DNA of 64,000 bases from Pyrenophora tritici-repentis (Eukaryota > Ascomycota > Dothideomycetes > Pleosporales > Pleosporaceae). Shown piece after piece: positions 42,479 through 54,695 of this stretch (the first letter of the stretch is position 1; each line of letters begins with the position of its first letter). The stretch covers positions 1-64,000 of the forward strand of contig NC_089392.1 of NCBI RefSeq assembly GCF_003171515.1. The letters run 5' to 3'. The notes under the pieces were generated by a model, which worked only from the letters and a program-made list of their open reading frames with translations, did no database searches and had not been told where the DNA came from. Made by a program: the position numbers and the translations under genes.

Positions 42479-43330
42479 CTATCTATATTTTGCTGGGAAC
42501 TTGATTGCTCGGCCGTGTCGTGATTGAGATGGTGGTGGGCCTGCTGCAGTACCTGCAGCCTCACTACTACCCTGAGGCTGCGCAGCTGCTCTCTTTTTTG
42601 AACCTGCCTTAGTAGCTATCTTGAGGCACCTCCTCTTGCCTCTTTGGGCAGTTTTTTGAGCTTGCCGGAGTTGTTGTTGAGCCTTGCGAGCTGCCTGTCG
42701 TGAGGCTCGATCAGCAGCCTCACGAGCCTTCTTCTCCTGCCTTGTTATTTGAGCTTCTAGTCTTGCTGCACGCCTCTTTTGAGCTGCCTGGAGCTTTTCC
42801 TGCCTCCTCTCCTGGCGTAGGCGAGCTGCTTCAGCTTTCTGGTGTTGTAGTTGCTCTTCTTTAAGCCCTTGTTGGAGCTGGCGATCACGTGCCTCCTTTA
42901 CCTTCCTTGGGGACCAGAATACAGCCCTACCGTGATAGTCCTCACCTGCCTCTAGAGGCAGAGCCTTGCCTCGCTTCCTGCGCTTCTTCTCATTGATGAG
43001 AGCCTTCTTGAGTCTCACCAGACTCCGCAACAATCAATCGGATCGGCATGATTGATTCCTATCTAGGTTAAAGGCTGCCTAATGAAGTAATTCTTTAACC
43101 TATATAGGAATCAATCATGTCAATCGATTGATTGTTGCGGAGTCTGAGTCTCACATTCTCATGCTTAGCTAGTACTAATCTAATTGAGAGTCGGTGGATC
43201 GTTTGGTTAAGTTTAGAGATCTTTCTCTAGTCTCTATCAGCTACAGCGTAGTCGACTAGCTGCCTAATCTTCCTCTAATTAGAGGCGCTTAAGGCTGAGG
43301 AGTCGCTATCGCTTAATTGGCCTGTTAGGG
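42479..43330 (-). pseudogene. Pogo-type (Tc1/mariner) transposase C-terminal remnant
   Basis: The minus strand encodes the C-terminal part of a fungal Pogo/DDE1 transposase: RRKRGKALPLEAGEDYHG, then FWSPRKV and a long basic Gln/Arg/Ala coiled coil, ending at 42479. MITE-A copy 4 splits it at 43019-43146. The upstream part (IHRLSIRLVLAKHEN) carries two in-frame stops near 43235 and 43280. The catalytic DDE core is missing. It is an old fragment. Confidence 0.75.
43019..43146 (+). mobile_element. MITE-A copy 4 (128 bp)
   Basis: Target duplication AGTCTCAC is perfect. It lies within the Pogo remnant, so this MITE was active after that transposase had been truncated or alongside it. Confidence 0.95.
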
Positions 43331-43908
43331 TCTCACAGGATCAGGTATTTAAAACTGTGTTGAATTACAAAGTTTTTGCAGTACCGAGTTTCTAAGAAAC
43401 TTCGGTAGTGTCGGCATACACACGGTGTGTCGCCTAATAAGGCCCAATGTACCGCCTCGATCCTACTTCGGCCCAACTCGGACCCAACGTTATGTATACC
43501 TTCGTAGCCCCCACATTCGTAGAATCATCATACACCAGAATACCAATACACAAGATTACCTTAGCTACTGTTATTCACCGTACGATCGTACAAGGCCTTC
43601 CAACACTGATCAGTGATTGCACGGCAGTCACAGACAGTTAGGTTAAGAAGAGATAGATTCTTTACCCCGCGCGTTCCCTAGATTGCCTATATCAGCAAGG
43701 CGGAGTTATCTATGCTAAGCTCACTGTTAGCTATATCAGGCGTCGTTCGTGGCTAGCGACCGACCGTTACAGCCGTATCAGAAGCGTTCCAAGACGCCGT
43801 CTATACACGCGCCAACCGACCGGTTGAGATTTGACCCGTGTACAACCCACGACCACCGACGCATCTCTAGCGAACGCAGCTAGCGCAACAAGCGTCAACA
43901 AGAACACA

Positions 43909-46900
43909 ATGGCAGGAGAGAGAACATCATCGGAAAGAGCACCGGTAGCCAGGACGCCGGCAGTAGGAATGGCGAGCAGTAGTAGAAGAGTGGTACCCAC
44001 ACTAGAGGCGCTACTAGGGACCACAAACATAAAACCAAGAGAATGGCATCACATCGATCCAGAGATGTGGGAGGACAACCTTGAAGCTCCAGACGATGAG
44101 GTAGGGATTACTACAGCAACAACGTACATTGCGCGTGCGATTGCGGACTATACAGATCGACCAACAGCAGATGAAGAACTCTTTTGGGAGTTCCGTCAGG
44201 ACTTTGAAGGATGGACAGAGGCAATGTTCCTACGTGCCCAGCCAATATACACAAAGGAACTAAAGCGGATCCTCCGCTTTAAGGGAGTGTATACTGGCCG
44301 TATTAATATGGCACCTAGTGAGTCTCTAGCTAGGTTATTACGCATGGAGGAGTACCTAGAATGGCCTCAGGACGTATTCCAGTCGGCTGTGTTTGACACA
44401 CGATCAGCTGCGCACATGTTGCAAGAGCGGGCACTACGGCAACAACGCAGTGAAGGATCAGTACAGTCCACAGACAGGAGATTATCAAGCCAGGCCCAGA
44501 GCCGAACCCAAACGCCTGTAAGGACAAGAGGCCGAGACGTAGACAGTCGGCAAACCCGCGATCAAGACCAGACCCACGCCCGTGTGCAAGGACGACAGGA
44601 GACCGTTGAGGAAGAACAACAGATTCAGGACCAGCTGGCAAAAACGATTGAGAAAGCCCAAAACCAACCAATCCGAAGCCAGCCTGTAGAGACAACTGAA
44701 TCCGCACCGCAGCCAGCCTATCAGCGCGTCCAAAGTCAGCAACCTCCCCTCACCTACAACAACTTCGACCGATTCCGCGAGTATACACCAGCATACCCGC
44801 AACGTCCGAAGGGACCGAGCGTTCCCCAATTGTGCCCTCTGGTGAAACAGACCCGTACAAGGCAGTTCCACCAATCGAGTTTAGCAATGAGAAACTAGAT
44901 CCTAAGACGATCAATGTCTTCGTGAAAATGTGGGACCGAGACAAAAAGTATACGGGAAAGCCGTACGACCTCCTAGACGATAAATTGAAAATCTTCTACA
45001 GCATCTGTTATCACGCAGACATCGAGCCAGGGCAGTTCCATGCAGTCTTTCCACGGATTCTCGACGGCCGCGCAGAGGAGTATTACCTCCACTTCGTCGA
45101 TCAGCGGATGGATACGTTCTTGACTGCCTACCACAGTCCGCAACAATCAATTAAGTGGGTCCTAGAAGGTTCAGATTGGATTGATTGATTACCGCTTTAA
45201 GCCTAGTAGTTACCTATAGGAGTTTAAGCCCTACCTAGATAGGTAAGTGGGTCTAGGAGAGTGACCGGATTGAATTGATTGTTGCGGAGTCTACTGCCTA
45301 CACAAAGCTCAAGAACCACTTCGACACAGACGTCAACCACGGCCATTACTACGCGGACTGGACGACGACATCGTTTGTCAAAGTCCGCAGGGAGAACCCC
45401 GAAAAGAACCTCCACGAGGTCCTTGACATCATGCTGGACAAGCTCCAATTGTGTCAAAGAGCACTTGGACAGCAGTACATGGGAGAATACGCGCTCCGAA
45501 CGACTGTAATCACAGCATGCCGAGGCGTGAAGGAGCTCGAGATGGCACTCTACAAGCCGTCTCTAGAATGCGAGGTTCTGTTTGGAGATCTGCGATCGTC
45601 AATCGAAAACTCACTCGCCATGACCGTCTCCGTCAACTTCACTGAGGCGGATACGGATAGCCAGTACTACTTGGATCGTCGGTACAACAACAACAGCTCT
45701 GGAAGATTGCGAGGGAATTACAACCCTCGTGGTGGACGCAGCGGATTCACCCGCGGACGCGGTGGGCTTCAGCACCGCTCTGGAGTCAACACACAAATCG
45801 ACAAGAAATGTTACGTCTGCAGCAAGACAGGCTGTTGGTCCACAAACCATACGCTTGAAGAAAGAAAACGCTCAAAAGCGCAGTACATCACACACTGCGC
45901 GATTACGGGAGAGCAAATGGAGTTTAGCACATTTCTCGTCGCGTACGAGGGGGAAGAAGTCGACCAGTTCTTCCTAGAGGAGCAAGACGAAGATGATGAA
46001 GACCAAAGACTGGCAGTTAAGTACCTCACAGATCAGGCCTTTCTGCACCACGTGACCGGAGAAGACGTCTACAGGTGCAAGGAGCCTATTACGCCCGCAA
46101 CGCAGTTCCTTATCGAGGATCGATACTCGCGAATCACGTACCAAGGCATTCTTCCTGACACTGGTGCCTCAAATGTATCGACAGCCGGAAAGGAGCAGTT
46201 CCTGGCGCTCCAAACTGAGGACCCCACCGTAACTCTAGATACGTCTACTGCTGGAAACGCATCTGTGCAATTTGGCAAAGGAAGCGTCACTACTTCGATT
46301 GGAACCGCACATGTATCGACACAGATTGGAAAGATCAAATTTGAGGTCTTGAACGCACCCACCCCGTTTCTCCTCTGTCTGAAAGACATGGACCGGCTCC
46401 ACGTGTACTTCAACAATACTACGGACCAGCTGGTACAAGGAAAAGCTACCTTTCCAGTGATTCGCAAATGGGGACACCCGTGGTTCCACCTAAGCAAGGC
46501 AGAGCGCGCGCGCGTATTCCTTACGGAGACTGAGCTCCGACGCTTACACCGGAGGTTCGGGCATCCAGCCGTCGAACGGCTGATACGATTGCTCAAACGC
46601 GCAGGACACGAGGACGTGGATGAACGGCTGCTCCGAGAGATCCAAACGTTCTGCCATCACTGCCAAGCGCATGATCCAGCGCCGCGCCGATTCAAGTTTA
46701 GGCTGAAAGATGATCGGGAATTCAACTTCGAGATCCTCGTAGATGTGATGTATCTGAGTGGGAAACCAGTGCTTCACGTGATCGATTCGGCTACAACATT
46801 CAACGGCGCGCGATTTCTACCGTCTATGAGCGCGAAAGACACCTGGGAAGCACTCCGCCTGCTCTGGATTGATACATATCAAGGGCCGCCAGATATCGTC

Positions 46901-47220
46901 ACCCACGACGCTGGCACTAACTTCGCGTCAGTCGAATTCAGATCAGAGGCGAAGATCATGGGAATCACATGTAAACAAGTGCCAACCGAGGCCCATTGGT
47001 CTATCGGCAAGGTAGAAAGATACCACGCACCGCTCAGACGCGCGTACGAGATCCTGAGGACAGAGCTTGACACTGGCACCAGCGACGCCGCAGTGTTGCA
47101 GATGGCAGTCAAGGCCGTCAACGACACCGCAGGCCCAGACGGGCTCGTACCCACGCTGCTCGTCTTCGGTGCATACCCCCGGATATCCATGGATTCACCA
47201 CCATCTCCCTCGATAACCCA
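43909..47220 (+). pseudogene. Copia-1 gag-protease-integrase, frameshifted and truncated
   Basis: Start ATG 43909 (MAGERTSS). The gag frame changes once near 44820 (Gln-rich linker) and is interrupted by MITE-B copy 6. Beyond it come an Arg/Gly-rich stretch and a zinc knuckle (CYVCSKTGCWSTNH), the protease (LPDTGAS), the integrase zinc finger (HRRFGHPAVERL, then CHHCQAHD) and the integrase core (VDVMY, HDAGTNFAS). The order protease-integrase without RT marks Copia. The frame after the MITE fits the frame before it once 170 bp (MITE plus one 8-bp duplication) are removed. Confidence 0.85.
45132..45293 (-). mobile_element. MITE-B copy 6 (162 bp)
   Basis: Target duplication CTGCCTAC is perfect. 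It disrupts Copia-1 gag. Confidence 0.95.
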
Positions 47221-47842
47221 CAGAGATGCCAACAATCAAATCAATCAAGCTTCAGGCCCTATACTTGCTTTGATTGACGTTTTCTTGGTGTTGAGCTTGC
47301 TTTGATGGGCTTGATAGGTCGATCAGTGAGGCTTGATTGGTGAGCTTGATGGGCTTGATCGCTAGGTAGCCTTAGGAAGCTCCGAAGAGTGAAAAAGGCG
47401 GTTTCTGGAGCCAAAAAAAGGCAAAACGAGAAGTTAGTATAGAGTTTCGAACACAAAGCAAAAAAGGCCGCAACTATCTGCTCTAGAGAGAGGTCCTTCT
47501 AGGAGCGCGTTTGAGGGAGAATAGCAGTGTTGCGTAGTATATAACCTGAAGTCTTATTGCGCGCGAGTAATCAAGAAAAGATAAGATTGTATCGCTATCG
47601 CCGTTGAAACCCAGCTACTCGGGAGTCTCTACGTTGAGCAGAGTGCTCACAAGCTATCCTCATCGTTCACTAGCAGTATATGCCCCCAACAGCAGTATAC
47701 AGCAGGGACAGTAACCTCTCTAAGGCCTTTGGATAGGATATATCGAAGCTTAAGACTCATTAATCGACGCGGAGGCAGGCGGTATTATTCAGTGGATGGG
47801 CGTTGTAAGGTAGGCGAGACGTCTATTTTAAGAAGTAGTCAG

Positions 47843-50552
47843 CTACGCTCTGCTAGGTATATTGAAGCTGTAAGAAGCAGCTATCCTGATGACCCTAGAG
47901 GTCGTAGACGAGGATGGAGATGGGCTGTACTTACCGGAATCGCTAGGTTGCTCCCACGCTGTGAGGTTGTACAACTGCTCAAGGTCGTGATCTGAGAGTT
48001 GGCTTGTAGCTGACGTCGGCAGCTTTATGCCAGCGGCATTCCAAGCCCGTACACATTGAAGCGCGGCGAGTAGTTGTGACCCAATCTTGCGCCGTCGCGG
48101 AGCAAGTAGATCTCCTAGTTCACTAAACATGCGCTCGCACTCGCAACTGCTCGCTGGAATACTCAACACGTCAATCGCAAAGCGTGAGAGGTCGGGATAC
48201 TTAGACTGAAGCTGTACCCAGTACTTGATAGGGTTGCCGTCAACGTTAGGGCTGTTGTGCTGCTTACTCGTCCACTTTGGCTCCAATTTGCGCCACCTGT
48301 CGTACTCATCTGTGAGCTCATCATCGTCCTCGCTATCGCTTATGATGTACGAGATAGCCTCGTCAATAGCGCCGTTATCACGCTCTTTTGAGGGCTTTGT
48401 TGGAGGAGTAGAGGTCGTATACTCTGCCCAAAGAGCACGAAAGTCAGCCATACAGGCGACGAGCCACTCAGGCTTATCACGCCACGCCTTCTCGCAATAG
48501 CGTCGATAGTACGGGTGAAGAGCGCAGGCCGCAAAGTACGCGGGTGAGTCGTCGAGTTTACTGTAGTAGTCGTTGAGCTTCTCCCACGCTGCGCGAAAGT
48601 TGATAGAGATGTGATCTTCAGGCGCCTCGCGCTGCTCAAAATCAACCCTCTCGTACTGCCGGAGACGCTGCTCAAAGCGCCCCATAAGGAACTCAAACAC
48701 TGGTATAACCTCGTATATCGCACCGAAACGGCCACATTTGCCTCTGCCTTCAAGGCGCTTTGTAGCATCTTTCAGCGGCTTCAGCACCTCAATATACTCA
48801 GTTATAACAGCCCAATCAGCAGCTGTGAGGCCCTTAGATCTCATCCAAGCAGGCGCCTGGGGCTTCTTGTTGTTCTTCGTTCGGGCGTGTGAGTCGGCAA
48901 CGCGCTGCTGTTCCACGTAGAAACAAACGTAGGAGTTGAACGCGGGTTGTAGTAATACAGCTCTCTCAAACGCTGAACAAAAGGAGTTCCAGCGCGTAAC
49001 GCAAGGCTTTACAGGCTCGAGTATTTGGAATTTAGCGTCGTCGTCGGCCGGTAAGTCCTGCCTCGCGAGGCGCTGAAAGTTCGCGAACATGTCGTACTGT
49101 TGTGGCGTTTTGATGTAGCTAATAACGTCTATAAGCGTGCCTAATGGGCCCTGCTTACGCCACTCGTTGAGGTATTTCTCTTCCTCCTGTACAGCGTTAG
49201 AAAGCTTCATTGAAAAGAACAGGTAGACTTACAGCCAAGTTCTCGTCGTTGTTAAAGGCGTCCTTGTTTGAGCCAAATATAATCGACTGGCCAACTAAGT
49301 TGATTGTATGAGCGCTACAACGTAGCCGGCGATGCTTAGACTTAAAGCCAAACTTCGCTCCAAGGGTCGCGATAGCAGTGTCGTTATTGAACGCGTTGTC
49401 GAGCATAAAGTAGCCAACGTTCTGCGCAGTTATATTAAACTTCTGCAGAGTTTCAGCGACACAATCAGCTATCCTGTCGCCAGTATGGGCACCTGAGAGC
49501 TGCGGCAGGTCAATAGCAACGTCCCTAAGGTCGCCCTCAGCCGTGGCAAAGTGAGCGACAATACCGAAGAAGCCACGCTTGCCACCTTTAACGGTCCACC
49601 CATCAAAGCTTATATGTATCTTGCTCGCCGCGCAACGCAGCTCATCGACGACCTGAGGCTGCATGAAGTTGTACAGCCTCATCACAAACTGCGCAACGCT
49701 TGTGCGACTACTCCAGAGCGCCTGCTCAGCTTCAGGATTCGCGAAATGTATCATCCTGCGGAAAGCTGGATCTTCGAACTGGCAGAGGGCGAGGTTGTTG
49801 TCAACAAGCCAGCTAACAGCTGCTATTCGAAAGGACTGTACGTCGAAGTTTCCTATCTCGTTCGCAACCCTTTGGCTAACGCCGAAGCCGCCCTTCAGCA
49901 TCATTTCTAGCGATTTCTGGCCTCCAAGAAGCTGCTGAGGCGGTTGCTCGCCAGCGTTTGTTATTCCATGATCCCTATTTAGGTGCCTCGCAGCAGTACT
50001 AGTTGCCTCCGTCGTCTCCGCAAAGCCAGCAGTCGCTGCTTTACGCTTGTGACAGATGTGGCACAGCCAGAATATCCTGTTGGTATTACTGCGGAGAGTA
50101 AGCCGATAACCGTAGTTGTATACCCAGCTTTTCTTCTGCTTCTGTGTCCGAAGAGGCTTCATATACCGTGGCAGGCGACTCCAGTTAATGCCATCAAAGT
50201 TATCGGCCATACGCGGGTCGAAGTCAGGCTCTGGCTCGCCTTCATCTACCGCTTCAGACGCCGCTGCAGCTACCTCAGAGGCTTCAACAGGCGCGACAAT
50301 CGCATCTTCGGGTATAGAGTCGCGCAACTGCATCTCGAAATCAACGCCTTGGCTCGCGGCCAGTATAGCTCGACGCGGCGACGTTGGCGGAGTCTCGCGC
50401 TGTGTATCCTCGTCGATAACGAAAGGGTGAGATGGCTGCGAAGCTTCGATAGTTATAGGCTGTGATTTACTGCCTTTCTGGCGTTTTGAGCGACCAGCGG
50501 CGGCAACAGGAGCGGCAGCAGGGCGTTTACGAGGATGCCTAGGGTCTGGCAT
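47843..50552 (-). CDS. hAT-2 transposase, apparently intact
   Basis: Start is ATG 50552. Exon 1 is 49233-50552, exon 2 is 47843-49186, and the 46-bp intron 49187-49232 has donor GTAAGT, branch-like CTAAC and acceptor TACAG. The spliced product has 887 residues. A BED-type zinc finger lies at about 160-196 (CHICHKRK, then HLNRDH). The DDE-type core has ISFDGW (Asp about 317) and FMLDNAFNND (Asp about 385). The dimerisation region SSCECERMFSELGDLL is near the C-terminus. It should bind the element ends and carry out cut-and-paste transposition. A further GTAAGT at 47934 might give an alternative short C-terminus. Confidence 0.85.
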
Positions 50553-50824
50553 AATAGCAACGGGTAGCACTAGGAATAGAACATGTAGAGAATTGTGTTA
50601 ATCATTGTGCTACGGGAACTAAGATCTATATCTCCGCCGGCTAACGTTGTGGGCGCTATGCCCTGTACGTACTAGCCTTTAAGTGAGAGAAGATGGGATG
50701 GAACCTAGGTTATACCAAAATCTACGACTTCACGTTCTACGATATAGCCAGGATCAAGCCTATCAAGCTCACCAATCAAGCCTGCTTGATGGGCTTGATT
50801 TGCTTGTACTTTTGAGCAGTCTGG

Positions 50825-50936
50825 GCTTGATTTGGCTTGATTGTATTCACTCAATCAAATCAATCAAGCCCATCAAGCAGGCTTGATTTGGCTTGATTGT
50901 ATTCACTCAATCAAATCAATCAAGCCCATCAAGCAG
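50825..50936 (+). repeat. 56-bp tandem duplication at the hAT-2 end
   Basis: Two units start GCTTGATTTGG at 50825 and 50881. Copy 1 of hAT-2 has the unit once. Subterminal copy-number change may alter transposase binding. Confidence 0.9.
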
Positions 50937-50957
50937 GCTTGATTGTTGGCATCTCTG

Positions 50958-51921
50958 GATTATGGACTCTCTTTTAGTCCACTATGAGCAGCAAAAGGTA
51001 AGCATTAACGTGTTATCCGAACTTTAAGTCTTCGGTTAACAGCTTTATAGATACATTACTCTAAAGATGAAAATGAGGACCTTCGCATGGTTCGATCGAT
51101 CGAGATGGGCTGGTTCGTACTTGAGAAGTACTACAACATGACTGATCAGGTTCCGGTGTACGCTTCCGCTATTCTTCTAAATCCCGCAAGTAGAGCAGCA
51201 TATCTCAAGAAGAACTGGCCAGCCGAATGGTACGAACCAGCTATTAACGCTGCTCAAAACTTTTGGGTGAATGAGTTTAAGGACGCTTTGCCTTTAGCTA
51301 GCCCTACAGCTTCTCAACAAATGGCTCCTCCTTTAAAGCAACGCGGTGCCGTTCTCGATCAGATTCTACAACAGATGTCAGTTGCGGCGGCAGATCAATC
51401 AAACAGCGACGATCTTAAAATTTTCGCAGAAAGTCCAGTAATACAAATCGACTGTAGCCCTCTTGAATGGTGGTGCCGATCGGAGCAACGGCAGCGCTAC
51501 CCTAGGCTAAGCAACATGGCTATCTCTATTCTTTCTATCGCTGCAGAGTCGTCCGAGCCAGAGAGAACATTCTCAGGTGCAAGAAGAACCTGTTCATGGG
51601 ATCGGTCGAGGCTCACTTGCGACAACATTGAGAAGATCGAGTGCATTGGCAGTTGGCTTAGGGAAGGCCACATAAAACCGTGTTCTCTCAACGGAATGGG
51701 TCTACCAATGGAACCAGAGCAAGATGACGAAGCAGAGATGATAAGGGATGAGGTAGAGGAGATTCTAGAATGGACATAACCCGGTCTTGGCATGATGTAT
51801 CTTATATCGTTTTTATATCGTTTATATCGTTAAACGCTTTAACGTTATAAGGATTTTTGCTTAAACGCGTTAACGTTTTAAGCTTTGCCAAAACGATTTA
51901 AAAACGATTTGCCCATGTATG
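50958..51921 (+). mobile_element. hAT-4 DNA transposon, right half only
   Basis: It starts at the hAT-2 terminus inside a transposase gene and ends at about 51921 (GATTTGCCCATGTATG), where TLH sequence resumes with AGTGCAAGG. The last 140 bp are rich in TTAAACG / CGTTTAA and ATATCGTTT words typical of subterminal repeats. The left half is not in the window. Confidence 0.7.
50959..51779 (+). pseudogene. hAT-4 transposase C-terminal part
   Basis: The exon 50959-50997 (MDSLLVHYEQQK) is joined through a 53-bp intron 50998-51050 (donor GTAAGC, acceptor TATAG) to 51051-51779. The product contains LEKYYNMTDQVPVYASA and the hAT dimerisation region (SSEPERTFSGARR, CDNIEKIECIGSWL). The catalytic core upstream is lost at the junction with hAT-2. 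It is a family different from hAT-1 to hAT-3. Confidence 0.8.
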
Positions 51922-54505
51922 AGTGCAAGGGGGGCATCGCAATATATTCATCGAGGACGGCATGGTAGTGTTTGTGACGCGGTACCACAAGGGATACAAA
52001 GTCAGCGGCGACGTCAAGATTATCCATCGATATTTGCCGCGCGAGGTGGGCGAGCTAGTAGTGTGGTACATGTGGCTGGTGTTGCCGTTCCAGCAGCGGC
52101 TCGAGGCGTTGGTGTGGGAGAAGGAGGCAGTTTCGTCGCATATGTGGCCAGCAGACCCCAGCGGCCGCAAGTGGACGACCGATCGGCTGCGGGAGGCGTT
52201 GAAGCGCGAGAGCCGGATCGCGATGGGCCAGGAGTGGACGTTTGCCGGGTACCGGGAGATGGCGATTGGCATCAGCCGGCGGTTTTTGCGTGGATCGACT
52301 GCGTTCCAGGCAGATGAGGGCGAGGAGAACAAGGAGTGGGCTGAGGAGCAGGCAGGAGATTCGATTGCCGACGAGCAGGCGGGCCATACGTCGCACGTGG
52401 CGGGACTGGTATACGCGCGAGGGATCATGGAGCAGTCAGGGGCCGTGGCGGATAGGCGGCAGCAGTTCCGGGCATCGAGCACGGATTGGCATAGATTTTT
52501 GGGCTTCCAGGCAGGCGTGGACGACCAGAGAAGAAGCAGCAAGCGGAAGAGAGCGCCGTTTGAGAGCGAGGCAGACGAGGCAAGGGTGGATCGGTGGCAG
52601 CGGCTAAGGAAGATGGACGCGAGGGCGCAGCTGAAGCGCATGATGGGCGAAAAGGCCGAGTTCCGGGGCGTTCAGGAGGCAGCGATCAAAGCCATCACAG
52701 CAGGCGAGAGTCCCGTAGTAGCGGTGATGCCGACGGGGGCAGGCAAGAGCTTGTTGTTCATGTTGCCGGCGTGGGCAGAGCAGGGCGGCACGACGGTGGT
52801 GGTAGTGCCGTTGATCGCGTTGCGTGGCGACATGGCACAGCGGTGCAAGAAGCTAGGGATATCGTGCGTAGAGTGGCAGAGTCGGCGTCCGCCAGACGCA
52901 GCAGCGGTGGTGTTAGTGACGCCCGAGTCGGCAGTTGGAGAGGAATTTGCAACGTTTTTGAACCGGCTACGAGCGACGCGGCAGCTAGATCGGATTATTA
53001 TCGACGAGTGCCATATTGTGTTAAACCGGCAGTACACGTTCCGCAAGCAGATGCAGCAGCTAGGCAAGCTGGTGGCTGTAGAGACGCAGATGGTCATGTT
53101 GACAGCAACGTTGCCACCCAGCGAGGAGGACGAGTTATTCCGGCGAATGCATTTTGAGCGTGGGCAGGTAAGAATGTTTAGGGCACCGACAGCACGGAGC
53201 AACATAGCGTACCGGGTGGTAAGGGTAGAGAAGGAGAGGAAGAGACAGGAGGTAGAGGCAACGGTGTTGGCGATGGTACAGCAGAAGGTCCGAAAGTATA
53301 AGAGCGGCAAGATTGTAGTGTACGGCAACTCAGTGCCAAAGGTCAAGGGGTTAGCCGAGAAGCTCAAGTGCCATGCGTATCATCACCACGCGGTTGGCAA
53401 GGCAAGCATGTTGGGGGAGTTCATGGGCGGCAAGCAGCGGGTGATTGTGGCAACCAGCGCGTTGGGCATGGGAGTGGACGTGCCCGATATCCGGTGCATT
53501 GTCCACATGGATTGGCCGTTTAGCGTGTTGGATTACGCGCAGGAGAGCGGGCGAGCCGGGCGAGACGGGGAGCGGAGCGAGGCGATCATGATGGTGCAGG
53601 ACGGCGAGCAGCGAGCGGCGGATGACAAGCAAGGGAAGGCGGAGCAGCGGTTGGTGCGAGCATACGTCGAAGGCATAGACGAGGCGGCGACATGTAGACG
53701 GGTAGTGTTGGACGGGTATTTGGACAGGCGCGAGGCCGAGCGAGCTCGGTGCGAGGAGGGAGAGGAGAGGTGTGACGTATGCATGAGAGCCGACGGGGAG
53801 GAGATGGAGGAGGAGATGGAAGAGATGGAGGAGGTGGAGGAGATGGAGGAGGAGATGGAGGAGGATATGGAGGAGGGCGGCAGCAGCAACGAAGAAGAGG
53901 CGGAGACATTGGAGAGGGAGCAAGAAGAGGCGCGGCAGACGTTTAATCAGCAGCAACGAGAACAAGGCGGCCCGCGACAGAGATTGATACAGCAGCGGCA
54001 GCAGGAGTTCGCCGACGTCGAGTGGCTGCGTAGGCAGCTGGCGCAATGGATAAACCGGTGTGGGTTATGTGAGGCAGTAGGCCAAGGATCGAGCACACAC
54101 GATGTACGGCAATGTTGGCGACAAGAGAGCCAGCAGATCAAGCAGTCGATTAAGAGGATGGAAGAGACAATTAAGTTTGAGCGTTATTCGGGTTGTTTTT
54201 GGTGTGGAGTGCCGCAGGAGATATGCAAGCGGTGGGAAAGGAATAGTTTTCGGCGATATCAGAGAGTCCAAGACGGGGATTGCCAGTATAGAGGGGTATT
54301 AATAGGCGGGTTATTAAGTATAGCATTAGGGCGGAGCGAGGTAGGAAACCGATGGACGGCGCGGTTAGAGGAGTTCGGGGTTAGTAATTCAGGAGCAGGG
54401 CCGACGTTGTTTGAGTTTTTAGGAAAAAAGCGATTGTTAGAGACGGTTGAGAGCAATAACTTAGCAGGAGAGTTTTGTTGGATTACAAGATTAATAGGCG
54501 AGTAG
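51922..54505 (+). pseudogene. Telomere-linked RecQ-like helicase (TLH), second copy, 5' truncated
   Basis: 860 codons are open, but the N-terminal zinc fingers and the first half of the recombinase-like domain are missing, cut off by hAT-4; there is no start codon of its own (the frame simply opens at 51923). Positions below count from there. Candidate Lys is at 23, box II Arg at 111, box III His at 155 and Tyr at 164. Then come Walker A MPTGAGKS at 269-276, DECH at 361-364, VATSALGMGVDVPD around 509-522 and QESGRAGRDG at 540-549. A Cys cluster (CEEGEERCDVC), an EEM repeat shorter than in copy 1, and CGLC and CFWCG motifs follow. The stop is at 54503-54505. The helicase core itself looks intact and could be functional if expressed. 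Confidence 0.85.
53800..53880 (+). repeat. GAGGAGATG-type minisatellite inside TLH
   Basis: Imperfect GAGGAGATG and GAGGTGGAG units encode a Glu/Met/Val string. The corresponding stretch of the left copy (8215-8360) is much longer, so unit number varies between copies without breaking the frame. Confidence 0.85.
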
Positions 54506-54695
54506 AGGAAATATAGAGAGTTGTAACGTTGACGAGGGTAGCTCCAACAGCTCGAGTAGGTCGGATAGTGTAAGCAGCGATAAAGGCAAGAGCAGCAAGA
54601 TTAGCGAGAGCGTAGGCAGGGTTAGCAGCAAGAGAGATAGCAGCAACAGTGACGATAGTAGCAGCAGTAAGAGTAGCGACGAAGGCGAGGGTAGT
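54506..54695. repeat. Purine-rich tract, inverted copy of 4680-4853
   Basis: The reverse complement of the left tract directly after the TLH stop. It stops at 54695, where the Copia-2 5' LTR begins. Confidence 0.85.

Larger units (their letters stand above)
43409..47220 (+). mobile_element. Copia-1, 5' half (gag, protease, integrase)
   Basis: The element probably begins at TGTCGGCATACACACGG (43409), a plausible LTR start, but no second LTR is present in the window to prove it. Coding starts at 43909 and stops abruptly at 47220, where hAT-2 copy 2 begins. RT and RNase H are missing. Confidence 0.6.
47221..50957 (-). mobile_element. hAT-2 DNA transposon, copy 2 (3,737 bp)
   Basis: Termini CAGAGATGCCAACAATCAA and inverse are intact. 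The left flank is Copia-1 integrase (ATAACCCA), the right flank hAT-4 transposase (GATTATGG), with no matching duplication. It lacks the MITE of copy 1 and has a 56-bp subterminal duplication. Its transposase is intact by eye. Confidence 0.9.

Noticed and set aside
40031..43330. Secondary-metabolite gene cluster around the P450
   Set aside because: No synthase, transporter, transcription factor or other tailoring gene is present; the neighbours are transposon remains.
44800..44900. Programmed frameshift in Copia-1
   Set aside because: The frame change is inside gag rather than at the gag-pol border and no clear slippery heptamer is visible, so a plain indel is more likely.
47868..47934. Second intron at the end of the hAT-2 transposase
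   Set aside because: A GTAAGT donor and a TTACAG acceptor exist, but the unspliced frame also ends properly and splicing would only change the last residues; not enough to call.
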